Shown here in pieces: positions 6,044 through 13,994 of a DNA stretch of 16,015 nucleotides; within the stretch, counting starts at the first letter, position 1, and each line of letters opens with the position of its first letter. Source of the stretch: Bacteroidales bacterium (GTDB lineage Bacteria > Bacteroidota > Bacteroidia > Bacteroidales > UBA932); assembly GCA_017478685.1 (NCBI GenBank), contig JAFVDC010000070.1:1-16015 (forward strand). Direction: 5' to 3'. The notes beneath the pieces were generated by a model. That model ran no database searches, was not told the origin of the DNA, and worked only from the letters and a program-made list of their open reading frames with translations. A program made the translations under genes and the position numbers.

Positions 6044-7760
6044 AAATTACCTGTACGGACTTCACCCAGAAGCAGTTGACCTCGTCGTTGGTGGTCTTCC
6101 ACTTGATTTCCAGAAGGCCTCCCACTGGATCCGGAGCGGTGAAGGTGTAAGGAGTCATGTCGTTCACAAGGGGATAGGTTGTGCCAATCTTGGCGCCTCC
6201 GATGTACACTTCAAGTTCGGCGGCACTCTTGTCTTCTCCTTCCTCGGGAGCGAAGCGGGCTGTGCTCACGGTTACGGAAGCAACCTTCTTGTCCGTGAAG
6301 CTTTCCGTCCACATGCGGGCGCTCTTGGCGGTTTCGGCCGCGGCGTTGGCTCCCCATGCGCGCCCGATCATAAGTCCGGCGTTGGGATTCATGTAGAAGA
6401 AAGGCATGTCGGCCTCAACCTCCACATACCAGGTTGTGCCCTGGTCTTCCATGGGCCTCACTTCTTCGGCACCTTCATCGGTTACGCCGAAGTCTCCGTT
6501 CTTGAAGCTGTGCACATAGGTCTCCTTGCCCTTGGGCTGGAGGAAGATGCCAAGCACTGAAGGGCCTTCTTCGCCCTCATAGGGGTACTCAAGAACCATT
6601 TCGTTCTCGTTGACGCTCACTACGGTGTATTCGGCACCAATGCCGTTGGCGTCGGCAAGAAGGAGAGGGAATGCCTTTCCGCCGAAGGTAAGGGTGGTAA
6701 CATCTCCGGACTTCTTTACGGCCCAGGTTTCGTTGCCGCTGGGCTGTACGGTGAGGTTTTCGCCGGTGCTGGTGATGTAGGTGTCGTTGGCGGCGCCAAG
6801 GTTCATCTCAACGGTGCCGTTGCTCTTGAAGACAATGTAGTCGCCTTGTGCGGCCTCCGGGTTGGGAACGTCGCGCTCAACGTTAACCCAAGGATAGTTG
6901 CCGGGAGTGCCGTCTGCGCCGCGGGAACCGTACTTTAGGAACAGCCAGGTGCCAAGGAAAGCCTTTTCTTCGGCACTCATTGCACGGGTGAGGTTCGGAA
7001 GCTCATAAACGCCGCCGGCGGCAAGGGTGGTGGCATCGGCCGAAACTTCCATCTCGTCATTGCCTACGGTGTAGGTGAGGGTTATCTTGCCCACCTTTCC
7101 GGGAATGGCGCTAACGTAGTATGTGGCGCCGGCCTTGAAAGTGCCTTCAAAGGCCGAAACCTTGATTTCGGGAGAGGTTGAGCCTGCGCTGAGGACGGGT
7201 CTTCCGCCGCAGTCAATGCTCACGGTGCCGGAAAGGGCGCCTTCGGCAGTCTTGATTTTCACGGAGTTTACACCCTCGGCGTCCTCGTCAAGTGTGAAGC
7301 TCAGAACGGCCGAAACAGGGCTGAAGGCAAGGTTGTCGCCGTCGCTCTTTGCGGCCGAAAGCACCTGGATGTCAGAGCCGCCGGCGCTTGCAGTCTGCTC
7401 GGTGGCAATCTTTGTCTGGACAATGCTGCCGCTCAGGGTTGCCGAAGCGTCGTAGGGGAAAATCGCATAGTAGGTGTCGGCTGCCGCAGCGCTGCCAAGG
7501 ATTTCGGCGGTGGCGCCGCTGCCCTGTGCGCGGAACTGCTTGTTGCCGGCGCCGTCAAAGACGCTCACCTTGTCGGCCTTGGTCCATGAGAGGGCCAGTC
7601 CGTCCTCAAGGGTAACCTTGGTAAGAGGGGCCAGGGTGGCCTTGAATGTCTTGTCGCCGGATACGGGGGCGGGGCCGTCCGGGTTATTCCCGTTTTCGGG
7701 CTTCTGGCAGGCCGCGGCTACGGCTGCAACGGCAAAAAGCCAAAGAAGAGTACGTTTCAT
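6033..7760 (-). CDS. Lipoprotein with fimbrillin-like N-terminal domain and beta-rich C-terminal region
   Basis: A 575-residue lipoprotein (lipobox AAAC, anchor Cys18) followed by a Gly/Pro/Asn-rich linker (20-36). Residues about 37-265 resemble the fimbrillin/Mfa-like fold of Bacteroidales: LTKVTLEDGLALSWTKADKV, YYAIFPYDA and FSPVSAVLSFTLDEDAEGV are typical of that group. Residues about 270-430 (FLGTWLFLKYG and alternating beta strands) may be a lipocalin-like barrel. The last 140 residues look like a beta-sandwich ending SVQVIYEN. I do not recognise a catalytic motif. Placed after susD and a GH16-like lipoprotein, it is most simply a surface glycan-binding protein; a pilus-type subunit is the alternative. 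The ATG at 7760 is preferred to the TTG at 7766. It follows the GH16-like gene by 25 nt and overlaps the ASST gene by 11 nt. Confidence 0.75.
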   Translation of the reverse strand: MKRTLLWLFAVAAVAAACQKPENGNNPDGPAPVSGDKTFKATLAPLTKVTLEDGLALSWTKADKVSVFDGAGNKQFRAQGSGATAEILGSAAAADTYYAIFPYDASATLSGSIVQTKIATEQTASAGGSDIQVLSAAKSDGDNLAFSPVSAVLSFTLDEDAEGVNSVKIKTAEGALSGTVSIDCGGRPVLSAGSTSPEIKVSAFEGTFKAGATYYVSAIPGKVGKITLTYTVGNDEMEVSADATTLAAGGVYELPNLTRAMSAEEKAFLGTWLFLKYGSRGADGTPGNYPWVNVERDVPNPEAAQGDYIVFKSNGTVEMNLGAANDTYITSTGENLTVQPSGNETWAVKKSGDVTTLTFGGKAFPLLLADANGIGAEYTVVSVNENEMVLEYPYEGEEGPSVLGIFLQPKGKETYVHSFKNGDFGVTDEGAEEVRPMEDQGTTWYVEVEADMPFFYMNPNAGLMIGRAWGANAAAETAKSARMWTESFTDKKVASVTVSTARFAPEEGEDKSAAELEVYIGGAKIGTTYPLVNDMTPYTFTAPDPVGGLLEIKWKTTNDEVNCFWVKSVQVIYEN

Positions 7761-7785
7761 GTGCAAATTATTGGTTAATGGTTTA

Positions 7786-9204
7786 TTACTCAGGTATTTC
7801 CACGGTCACCCAGTCAAACTGGGCCGTGTGGTCCCTGGTGGGCATGTGGTCACCAAGGAAGGTAAGGTTCTCTACGCTGCAGGCAACCAGGAAGCGGGAG
7901 TATTTGTCCGGGCCGAAGTTCAGCGGAAGCGTTTTCACGGTTTCCCCGTCTATCACCCAGGATGCCTTGTAGTAGTTGGTGGCATCAACGTCCATCCTTA
8001 TTGCAACCACATGCCAGCCGGGTTTGATGGGCACATAGGTGGAGTTGTGGGGGTTCTGCTGGTTGGTAAGGCAGGCCACAAGCTCGTCTTCGGCCGCACC
8101 ACAACTTTCACGCGCATAGGCCTTTCCGTAGCCAATCTCAAAGTCAAGTTCGTGTTCGTCGTTATGATAAATGAACGCTCCCACGCTCACCTGGGCCTGT
8201 TTTTCAATCTCCGGAACATACAGCCTCCAGGTGTAGACTCCCTCTCCAAAACGGTCGTTGCTCTGGAGCTTGTTGCGGTCCATGGTGTTGCCCTTGGTGG
8301 TAATGGAGAGCAAGCCGTCCTTGATGGAATAGTATTCCACGGGACCGGGGTTATGTGTGTAGTAGTACCATCCGTCAACAGTGTCAAAATCCCAGCGTAC
8401 AACCTTTCCTTCCGGTGCCGGAGGGTCCACCACGGGAGGAGTCTCGGGCTCTTTGTCGGCATTGGGGCCCGTAAAGGAAACCCAGTCAAAGAGGGCCGAA
8501 TTGTCATATTCGGGCACGTGGTCTCCCATGAAACGGAGGTTCTCCACGCTGCAGTAAACCTTGAATTCCGTCTCCGGGCCGAACATAAGTTTCTGGGTCT
8601 GACTCAGTTTCCCGTCAATGATCCAGCGGGCGGTGTACTTGCCGTCCTCCTCCAGGAGGCTGATTGCAAACTCGTGCCAGCCCGGATCTATGGGCGTATA
8701 TTCAGAGATGAAGGGGAAGCCCTGGTTGGTCATGCAGGCCACCATCTGGCCGTCCTTGGCTCCGCATTTTTCGCGGGTTTCGGCAGTGCCGTAGCCAATC
8801 TCAAAGTCAAGTTCATGGGCGTCGTCCTGGTAGATGAAGCCCGCAATGCTGGCCTGCTCTCCTGGCGCAATGGCGGGAATCTGGATTTTCCACGTGTAAA
8901 GGCCCTCGCCGAAGTTGTCCTTGAGGGTCCTCAGCTTTGAGCGGTCCGTGGAGCCGGCCCTGGTCCAGAGCTTCAGCATGCTGCCCTCAATGCTGTACTG
9001 CTCCTTGGGGGCGTCGTCCTGGTGGGTGTATTCCCAGCCTTCGGCATTGTCAAAGTTCCAGGTGACGGAGGGCCACCCGTCCTTTACATACACAATGTTT
9101 TCTTCCTTTTGGCCGTTGTCCGGAGTATTGGCGTCTGTCTTGGACTGACAGGCACAGCAGGACATTAAGGCCGCAGCGGCAAGAAGGAAAAGGATTCTTT
9201 TCAT
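7786..9204 (-). CDS. Lipoprotein with two tandem GH16-like (concanavalin-like) domains
   Basis: A 472-residue lipoprotein (LMSC, anchor Cys16, with Cys17 and Cys19 close by). It holds two homologous beta-sandwich domains, about 47-246 and 268-470, joined by a Pro-rich linker (PETPPVVDPPAPEG). Each has a FGEGxYTW strand and HELDFEIGYG (ELDFE at 131-135 and 352-356). This fits the GH16 active-site pattern ExDxxE or ExDxE, with Glu131/352 as nucleophile, Asp133/354, and Glu135/356 as acid/base. Each also has a Cys pair (147/157 and 368/378) and a CSVENL...GDH...FDWV block near its end. It may be an endo-glycanase acting on beta-glucans or galactans, or a binding protein that kept the motif. It starts 6 nt after susD and is the only glycanase candidate in the operon. 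Confidence 0.8.
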   Translation of the reverse strand: MKRILFLLAAAALMSCCACQSKTDANTPDNGQKEENIVYVKDGWPSVTWNFDNAEGWEYTHQDDAPKEQYSIEGSMLKLWTRAGSTDRSKLRTLKDNFGEGLYTWKIQIPAIAPGEQASIAGFIYQDDAHELDFEIGYGTAETREKCGAKDGQMVACMTNQGFPFISEYTPIDPGWHEFAISLLEEDGKYTARWIIDGKLSQTQKLMFGPETEFKVYCSVENLRFMGDHVPEYDNSALFDWVSFTGPNADKEPETPPVVDPPAPEGKVVRWDFDTVDGWYYYTHNPGPVEYYSIKDGLLSITTKGNTMDRNKLQSNDRFGEGVYTWRLYVPEIEKQAQVSVGAFIYHNDEHELDFEIGYGKAYARESCGAAEDELVACLTNQQNPHNSTYVPIKPGWHVVAIRMDVDATNYYKASWVIDGETVKTLPLNFGPDKYSRFLVACSVENLTFLGDHMPTRDHTAQFDWVTVEIPE

Positions 9205-9210
9205 AGCGGT

Positions 9211-10875
9211 TTATTCGGTTTTCAGCGTCCTGGCGTCCTTCAGAGAGGGGTTGAGGGTAACCTCGCGGTAAGGGACGGGCATATAGCGGCGGATATCGTC
9301 GTCGGTGAGGGTTGCAACATCCGGGTATGCAGCCCATGCCGGGTCATAGTAGCCGGCTTCCTGGCCTTCGTTGGAGGCCTTGTAGGTATAACGCTGCTTT
9401 ATGGTGTTGATGTACTTTGTCATGCGGTCTTTCCAGAGGCCCATCCTTATGAGGTCCGGGCGGCGCTGGCACTCCATGTTAAGCTCAAACAGGCGTTCGT
9501 CGCAGATTGCGCTGCGGAGGTCCTCCTTGCTGGCATAGGAGGCCAGGGAAAGCCCGTGGGCGCTGTCCTGGAAGGCACGGTCGCGCACCCTGTTTATGAG
9601 GTCTATGGCCTCCTGCGTGGGGCCGCTTATCTCGTTGAGGATTTCGGCCTTGCAAAGGATCATGTCCGAAAGGCGCATGAGCGGGAGGTTGTTGGGGGTG
9701 TCGTAGATGTACTTCCAGGTGTTGAGGAACTTGTACTTCTGGGTGTAGGTTTCGGCAAGTTCGTTCATGAGCACGTAGGTTTTGCCGTTCACGGTGTGGT
9801 TCTTGTTCACCGCGCCGGTTTCGGCAATGTTGGAAGGAGCCCTGTAATAGGTCTCGTCGGGGGAGTAAACATCTTCATACTCAGTTACCTGCAGTACGGT
9901 AAGACGCTCGTCTGCGGGGTCAAACTGCCAGGTCATCTCCAGGGGCTGGTACATGTTGCCCCAGCCCATGTCGTAGTTCCATCCGGTAAACTGGAGGCCA
10001 AGGTCCCAAGAGCCGGAAGGGAGGTCGTTGCCGCTGGCCCTGATTGCAAAGATGAGCTCGTTGTTGTAGATGCCGGCCTCGGAGGTGGGGTCGAACACAT
10101 TCCATACCGTGGGCTGGAGTGAGTACACGCTGCCTTCCAGGGCAAGCACCTTGTTTACCTCGTTGAGGGCATCTTTCCAAAGGCCGGATGCGTCCTCGGC
10201 ATTCTGGCGCGCGCGGCCTGCCTGCCTCATGTAAAGGCGCGCCAGATACCCGTGGGCGGCGCCGTAGGTGGGACGGCCGGCGTCCTTGTTGGAGGCATAG
10301 GACTTGGGGAGGTAGTCGCAGGCGTTGAAAAGGTCGTTCTCAATGAGAGTCTCTATCTTTGCGAGCGGAGCATAGGGCTCCCTTGCGGTAGGGTCTATCT
10401 TGCTGGAGGTGACAAGCGGCACCTGGAAGAATACGTCCGTGAGGTTGTAGTAGGCGAAAGCCCTCATGAAATAGGCCTCACCAAGGAGCTGCTCCTTAGT
10501 GACACCGTTAGCAAACAGGTTGTCGGCCATTTCCGGCACCTGGTCTATCACGATGTTGGCGCGGGTGACAATCTCAAAAAAGCCGTTCCAAGCCACCAGG
10601 ATACGGTTGTCGTTGTAAATGGCAACGTCGTTCATGGACTCGAAGTAACTGTCTCCTTTATATCCGCCGTCCGTAGAGATGTCGTTGATGTAGAACATGG
10701 GCTCCCTGTAGGTGAGGTGGAGGGAGGAGTAGAGGCTGTTCACCGCCGCCTGGGCATTTTCGGCGGTGGTAAAGGCGTTTTCGTCGGTCAGGTTGGAGTA
10801 CACAACCTCCTTGAGCTGTTTCTGGCAAGAAACGGCGGCAAGAAGCACTAGAGAAATGTATATGAGTTTTTTCAT
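9211..10875 (-). CDS. susD: SusD/RagB family glycan-binding lipoprotein
   Basis: A 554-residue outer-surface lipoprotein (VSC, anchor Cys17), close to the family's usual length. It forms the lid of the SusCD uptake complex. Diagnostic features are the TPR-rich N-terminal half (ENAQAAVNSLYSSLH; GEAYFMRAFAYYNLTDVF), the segment PLMRLSDMILCKAEILNE with INRVRDRA, the ERLFELNMECQRRPDLIRMG block and the C-terminal MPVPYREVTLNPSL. The middle region rich in Trp (WDLGLQFTGWNYDMGWGN) is where the glycan-binding face is expected. The bound sugar cannot be predicted. The gene begins 12 nt after the susC stop. Confidence 0.95.
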   Translation of the reverse strand: MKKLIYISLVLLAAVSCQKQLKEVVYSNLTDENAFTTAENAQAAVNSLYSSLHLTYREPMFYINDISTDGGYKGDSYFESMNDVAIYNDNRILVAWNGFFEIVTRANIVIDQVPEMADNLFANGVTKEQLLGEAYFMRAFAYYNLTDVFFQVPLVTSSKIDPTAREPYAPLAKIETLIENDLFNACDYLPKSYASNKDAGRPTYGAAHGYLARLYMRQAGRARQNAEDASGLWKDALNEVNKVLALEGSVYSLQPTVWNVFDPTSEAGIYNNELIFAIRASGNDLPSGSWDLGLQFTGWNYDMGWGNMYQPLEMTWQFDPADERLTVLQVTEYEDVYSPDETYYRAPSNIAETGAVNKNHTVNGKTYVLMNELAETYTQKYKFLNTWKYIYDTPNNLPLMRLSDMILCKAEILNEISGPTQEAIDLINRVRDRAFQDSAHGLSLASYASKEDLRSAICDERLFELNMECQRRPDLIRMGLWKDRMTKYINTIKQRYTYKASNEGQEAGYYDPAWAAYPDVATLTDDDIRRYMPVPYREVTLNPSLKDARTLKTE

Positions 10876-10887
10876 GGCTGCTTTCTT

Positions 10888-13800
10888 TTAGAAGGTTACT
10901 TTCACACCTGCGTTAACCTGCCTGTAAGCCGGATAGGTGTTGAAATCCAGGCCCTGCGTGACGGCGCTGGCGCCGTTGGTGGAAACTTCCGGGTCAAAGC
11001 CGCTGTACTTTGTAAGGGTAAGGAGGCGGTTTGCGCCCACAAATACGCGTGCATCCTTTATGAAGGTCACGCCCCAGTCTTTGAGCGGAAGGGTGTAACC
11101 CACTTCAATATTGCTGAGGCGCAGGTAACTGGCGTCCTCCACGTAGTAGGAGTTGACAAATGAACCGTACTGGGGGCCGCCTTCGCGCTGCCATGTTCCG
11201 GCAATTATCCTTGTAGAGGGGTTGGTCTTGGTCCATCTGTCGGCGCATTCCTTAAGGCGGTTGTTGTCCTGCAGCAGGACGCGGGAAATGTTGAGCATGG
11301 AGCCGCCAACCGCAGCGTCGAAGAAGATGGTGAAGTCAAAGTTTTTCCAGCGGAGGGTGTTTCCCCATCCAAGCACAAAGTCGGGCTCTCCGTGTCCAAG
11401 GGAGTGGCGGTCTTCGTCTGTGATGACACCGTCCTTGTTGAGGTCCACGAATTTAGGCTCGCCTTCCGTGGACTTGGGCTGAGGGGCGTAAGTCTCACCG
11501 GTCTGGATAATGCCTGCCCACTCATAGCCGAAGATTGTGGAGAGGGGCTCCCCTTCCTTCACCATGGCGTACTGCACGTAGTCGTAGCTGCCGTGAGGGC
11601 GTACGGTGTAGTAGGTGGGAGTCTCTATTGAAATCACGGTATTGCGGTTGTGGGCCATGTTGAGGGTGGTCTGCCAGGAGAAGTCACGGGTATCAAACAC
11701 GTGGTATTTCGCAAACAACTCAACGCCGCGGTTGCGGATGGCGCCGTTGTTGCCCTTCTGGGTCTGGAGGCCCACCGTGGTCATGGAAATGTTGACATCC
11801 GAGAGGAGGTCAGTTGTAACCTTGTCGTACCAGTCGAAGTTGATTTCCAGCTTGTTGTCAAGCAGGGCGGCATCCAGGCCGAAGTCCAGCTGGGAAGTGG
11901 TTTCCCAGTGCAGCAGGGCGTTTCCGGCGTTGTTAGGGTGCATGCCCTTCACAATGCTGTTGCCGCCGAGGTAGATGTCCTGGAAGGCGTATGTGCGCAG
12001 GGACTTGTATGTGCCGATTCCGTCGTTACCGGTGCGGCCGTAACTGGCGCGAAGCTTGATGGAGTTGAAAAGGGGCTTTGTGAACTCCATGAAGGGCTCG
12101 TCGCCAATCTGCCATGCAAAGGAACCGGCGGGGAAGATGCCCCACTTGCTGCCTTCGCCGAAGTTGGAGGCGCCGTCAAAACGCACACTGGCGTTGAAGA
12201 TGTATTTGTCAAGGAGCACATATTCGGCCCTGCCGAAGAAGGAGATGTTGGTCTTTTCCGTCTTTGCAGTGGCAATCCAGTCCATTACGTTGGCCGCTCC
12301 CATGTTGTTGTAGGAGAAGACGTCCGTCGTGAAGTCGTGGGCGCCGATTCCGGAGTAGTTGTACACGTTGTTCATCCAGCTGGCACCGCCTATCACCTTT
12401 ACGTCGTGGGCCGTGCCGAACTTCTTGTGGAAGGTGAGGATGCCCTCAAGCTGCTGGTAATGAACGTCTTCCTGCTCTACGGTTGCCTGTCCGTTGTAGG
12501 AGGCTCCAACGGAGGTGTTGCGGTCGAAGTAACTCTGGTACTTGTCGTTTTCACGGCTTGTGGAGTACTGTACGCGGGCCTTCAGGAAGGGGAAGGGGTC
12601 TACTTCGGCATACAGCGTAACGTAGTTGTTGTTCACGTTTATGTTGTAGTCCTGGTACATGGTTTCATAGTAAACCTTTTCCACGCGGGCGTCCCGGCCG
12701 AAGACGTCCTTGCCCTCTATGGTGTTGAGGGGATTTGCAAGGAACATCCAGTAGATGACGTTGGAGGTGGAGCTTGCCGTACCTGTGCTGAAGTAGGTGC
12801 GCTTTGTGGCGGCCAAGTAGGCGTTTATGCCCATCCTGAGCCAGTTTGTGGGGGTGAAGTCCGCGTTGATGCGGGCGCTGGTGCGGCCGAAGTCGGAGTT
12901 CATCACAAGGCCTTTGTCGGAGGTGTTCACAAAGCTTGCGGCGGCCCTAACCTTGTCGTTGCCGCCCTGAACGTTCACGGCGTGCGTCTGGGTGAGGGCG
13001 GTGCGGGTCATCTGCTTGATCCAGTCCGTGCCCGCGCCCTTGAAGGCCTGCTGTTCCTCCGTGTACGGAGGGTCACCGGCGCTGCCGTTTTGCCTCCACA
13101 CGTCCATGTCGAAGTTGATCTTGTCTTCGGCATTCATGAGTTTCCAGGGATTCCTCAGGATCTTTGCCGACAGATTATAGGAATAATCCACGGAGAAGCG
13201 CCCTGCGGCACCCTGCTTTGTGGTGATGAGGATGACGCCGTTGGCGCCGCGTGCTCCGTAAATTGCCGTTGCGGCGGCGTCCTTGAGGATTTCAATGCTC
13301 TCGATGTCCTCCGGGCTCACCTGGTTGCCCACGTTGCTCTGGATTCCGTCCACTACATATAAAGGGTCGTTGCTGGCCGAAATGGATGACGAACCTCTCA
13401 CGCGGATGTTGATGCCGCCGCCGGGTTCGAAGGAAGTCTGCCTCACCGCAACACCGGCTGCACGGCCTCTCAGGAGGTCTGCGGTGTTGGTGATGACGCC
13501 GGCCTTCACTTCGTCGGCCTTGATGGAGGAGACGCTTCCGGCAAGGTCACGCTTGCGGGTTACGCCGTAACCTACCACCACAACGTCTTCCAGGATTTCG
13601 GCGTCTGTCTGCATGTGCACCGCCACGGAAGGGCCGGTGACGGTAACGGTTTCCGTCACCATGCCAAGGCAGGAGACCTCAAGGGTCTGGCCCTTGGATG
13701 CCTTGATTTCAAAAAGTCCGTTGTTGTCGGAGGTCACGCCTGTGGTTGTACCTTGAATAAGGATGAAGGCTCCGGCCACGGGAGCGCCGTTTTCGTCCTG

Positions 13801-13893
13801 GACAACACCTTTTACGGTTTGCTGGGCGTATGCCGAAAATGACACCGCCACCGCCGCCAGGATGAGAGTTAGTCTTAAAATGAGATTGCGCAT
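10888..13893 (-). CDS. susC: SusC/RagA family TonB-dependent outer-membrane transporter
   Basis: A 1001-residue active importer for oligosaccharides, the first gene of the operon. The signal peptide ends SAYA|QQ (residue 23). A carboxypeptidase-regulatory-like domain (about 26-105, TVKGVVQDENGAPVAGA...) precedes the TonB-box region EDVVVVGYG. The plug has the SusC hallmarks DLLRGRAAGV, IRVRGSSSISASNDPLYVVD and AAATAIYGARGANGVILITT. The rest is a 22-strand barrel ending in Phe (NAGVKVTF), as outer-membrane assembly requires. There is no STN domain, so anti-sigma signalling is unlikely; this agrees with a divergent sensor gene instead. I choose the ATG at 13893; an in-frame TTG at 13920 would add nine residues before a perfectly good signal peptide. 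Confidence 0.96.
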   Translation of the reverse strand: MRNLILRLTLILAAVAVSFSAYAQQTVKGVVQDENGAPVAGAFILIQGTTTGVTSDNNGLFEIKASKGQTLEVSCLGMVTETVTVTGPSVAVHMQTDAEILEDVVVVGYGVTRKRDLAGSVSSIKADEVKAGVITNTADLLRGRAAGVAVRQTSFEPGGGINIRVRGSSSISASNDPLYVVDGIQSNVGNQVSPEDIESIEILKDAAATAIYGARGANGVILITTKQGAAGRFSVDYSYNLSAKILRNPWKLMNAEDKINFDMDVWRQNGSAGDPPYTEEQQAFKGAGTDWIKQMTRTALTQTHAVNVQGGNDKVRAAASFVNTSDKGLVMNSDFGRTSARINADFTPTNWLRMGINAYLAATKRTYFSTGTASSTSNVIYWMFLANPLNTIEGKDVFGRDARVEKVYYETMYQDYNINVNNNYVTLYAEVDPFPFLKARVQYSTSRENDKYQSYFDRNTSVGASYNGQATVEQEDVHYQQLEGILTFHKKFGTAHDVKVIGGASWMNNVYNYSGIGAHDFTTDVFSYNNMGAANVMDWIATAKTEKTNISFFGRAEYVLLDKYIFNASVRFDGASNFGEGSKWGIFPAGSFAWQIGDEPFMEFTKPLFNSIKLRASYGRTGNDGIGTYKSLRTYAFQDIYLGGNSIVKGMHPNNAGNALLHWETTSQLDFGLDAALLDNKLEINFDWYDKVTTDLLSDVNISMTTVGLQTQKGNNGAIRNRGVELFAKYHVFDTRDFSWQTTLNMAHNRNTVISIETPTYYTVRPHGSYDYVQYAMVKEGEPLSTIFGYEWAGIIQTGETYAPQPKSTEGEPKFVDLNKDGVITDEDRHSLGHGEPDFVLGWGNTLRWKNFDFTIFFDAAVGGSMLNISRVLLQDNNRLKECADRWTKTNPSTRIIAGTWQREGGPQYGSFVNSYYVEDASYLRLSNIEVGYTLPLKDWGVTFIKDARVFVGANRLLTLTKYSGFDPEVSTNGASAVTQGLDFNTYPAYRQVNAGVKVTF

Positions 13894-13963
13894 AAAGCAA
13901 TTGGTTATCGTCTTTTGCAAAATTGCACAAATAAAAGCATAGCCGCTAATGATTTTTGCTGAA

Positions 13964-13977
13964 AAAAGTATACTTTT
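13964..13977. repeat. Perfect 14-bp palindrome AAAAGTATACTTTT in the susC / sensor intergenic region
   Basis: Both 7-bp arms are exact complements. The element overlaps the -7 box of the + strand sensor gene and lies about 70 bp upstream of the susC start. The core TATACTTT recurs as a direct repeat (13969-13976 and 13987-13994, 18 bp apart). Hybrid two-component regulators end in AraC-type DNA-binding domains that favour repeated half sites, so this could be an operator, but the A/T-rich context makes chance possible. Confidence 0.45.
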
Positions 13978-13978
13978 G
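13971..13978 (+). promoter_or_regulatory. -7 element of the sensor gene promoter
   Basis: TACTTTTG fits the Bacteroidota -7 consensus TAnnTTTG exactly. No good -33 element sits at the usual 19-21 nt; a TTTG at 13955-13958 is only 12 nt away. A transcription start near 13985 would leave a leader of roughly 10 nt before the ATG at 13995. For susC on the other strand I find only one-mismatch -7 boxes and make no call. Confidence 0.5.
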
Positions 13979-13994
13979 TCTAAAATTATACTTT

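Noticed and set aside
7474..8940. A 488-codon open frame on the + strand opposite the GH16-like gene
   Set aside because: It crosses the junction of two well-supported - strand lipoprotein genes and shows no family motif.
11650..13362. A 570-codon open frame on the + strand opposite susC
   Set aside because: It lies wholly antisense to a clear SusC, has low-complexity Val/Gly/His-rich content and no recognisable domain; long antisense frames are expected from the codon bias of GC-rich genes.
13894..13920. TTG at 13920 as the susC start
   Set aside because: The ATG at 13893 gives a complete signal peptide; the extra nine residues would add a polar stretch in front of it.
13925..13960. A -7 box for susC on the - strand
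   Set aside because: Candidates such as TATTTGTG carry one mismatch to TAnnTTTG and lack a matching -33 element, so no promoter was called.
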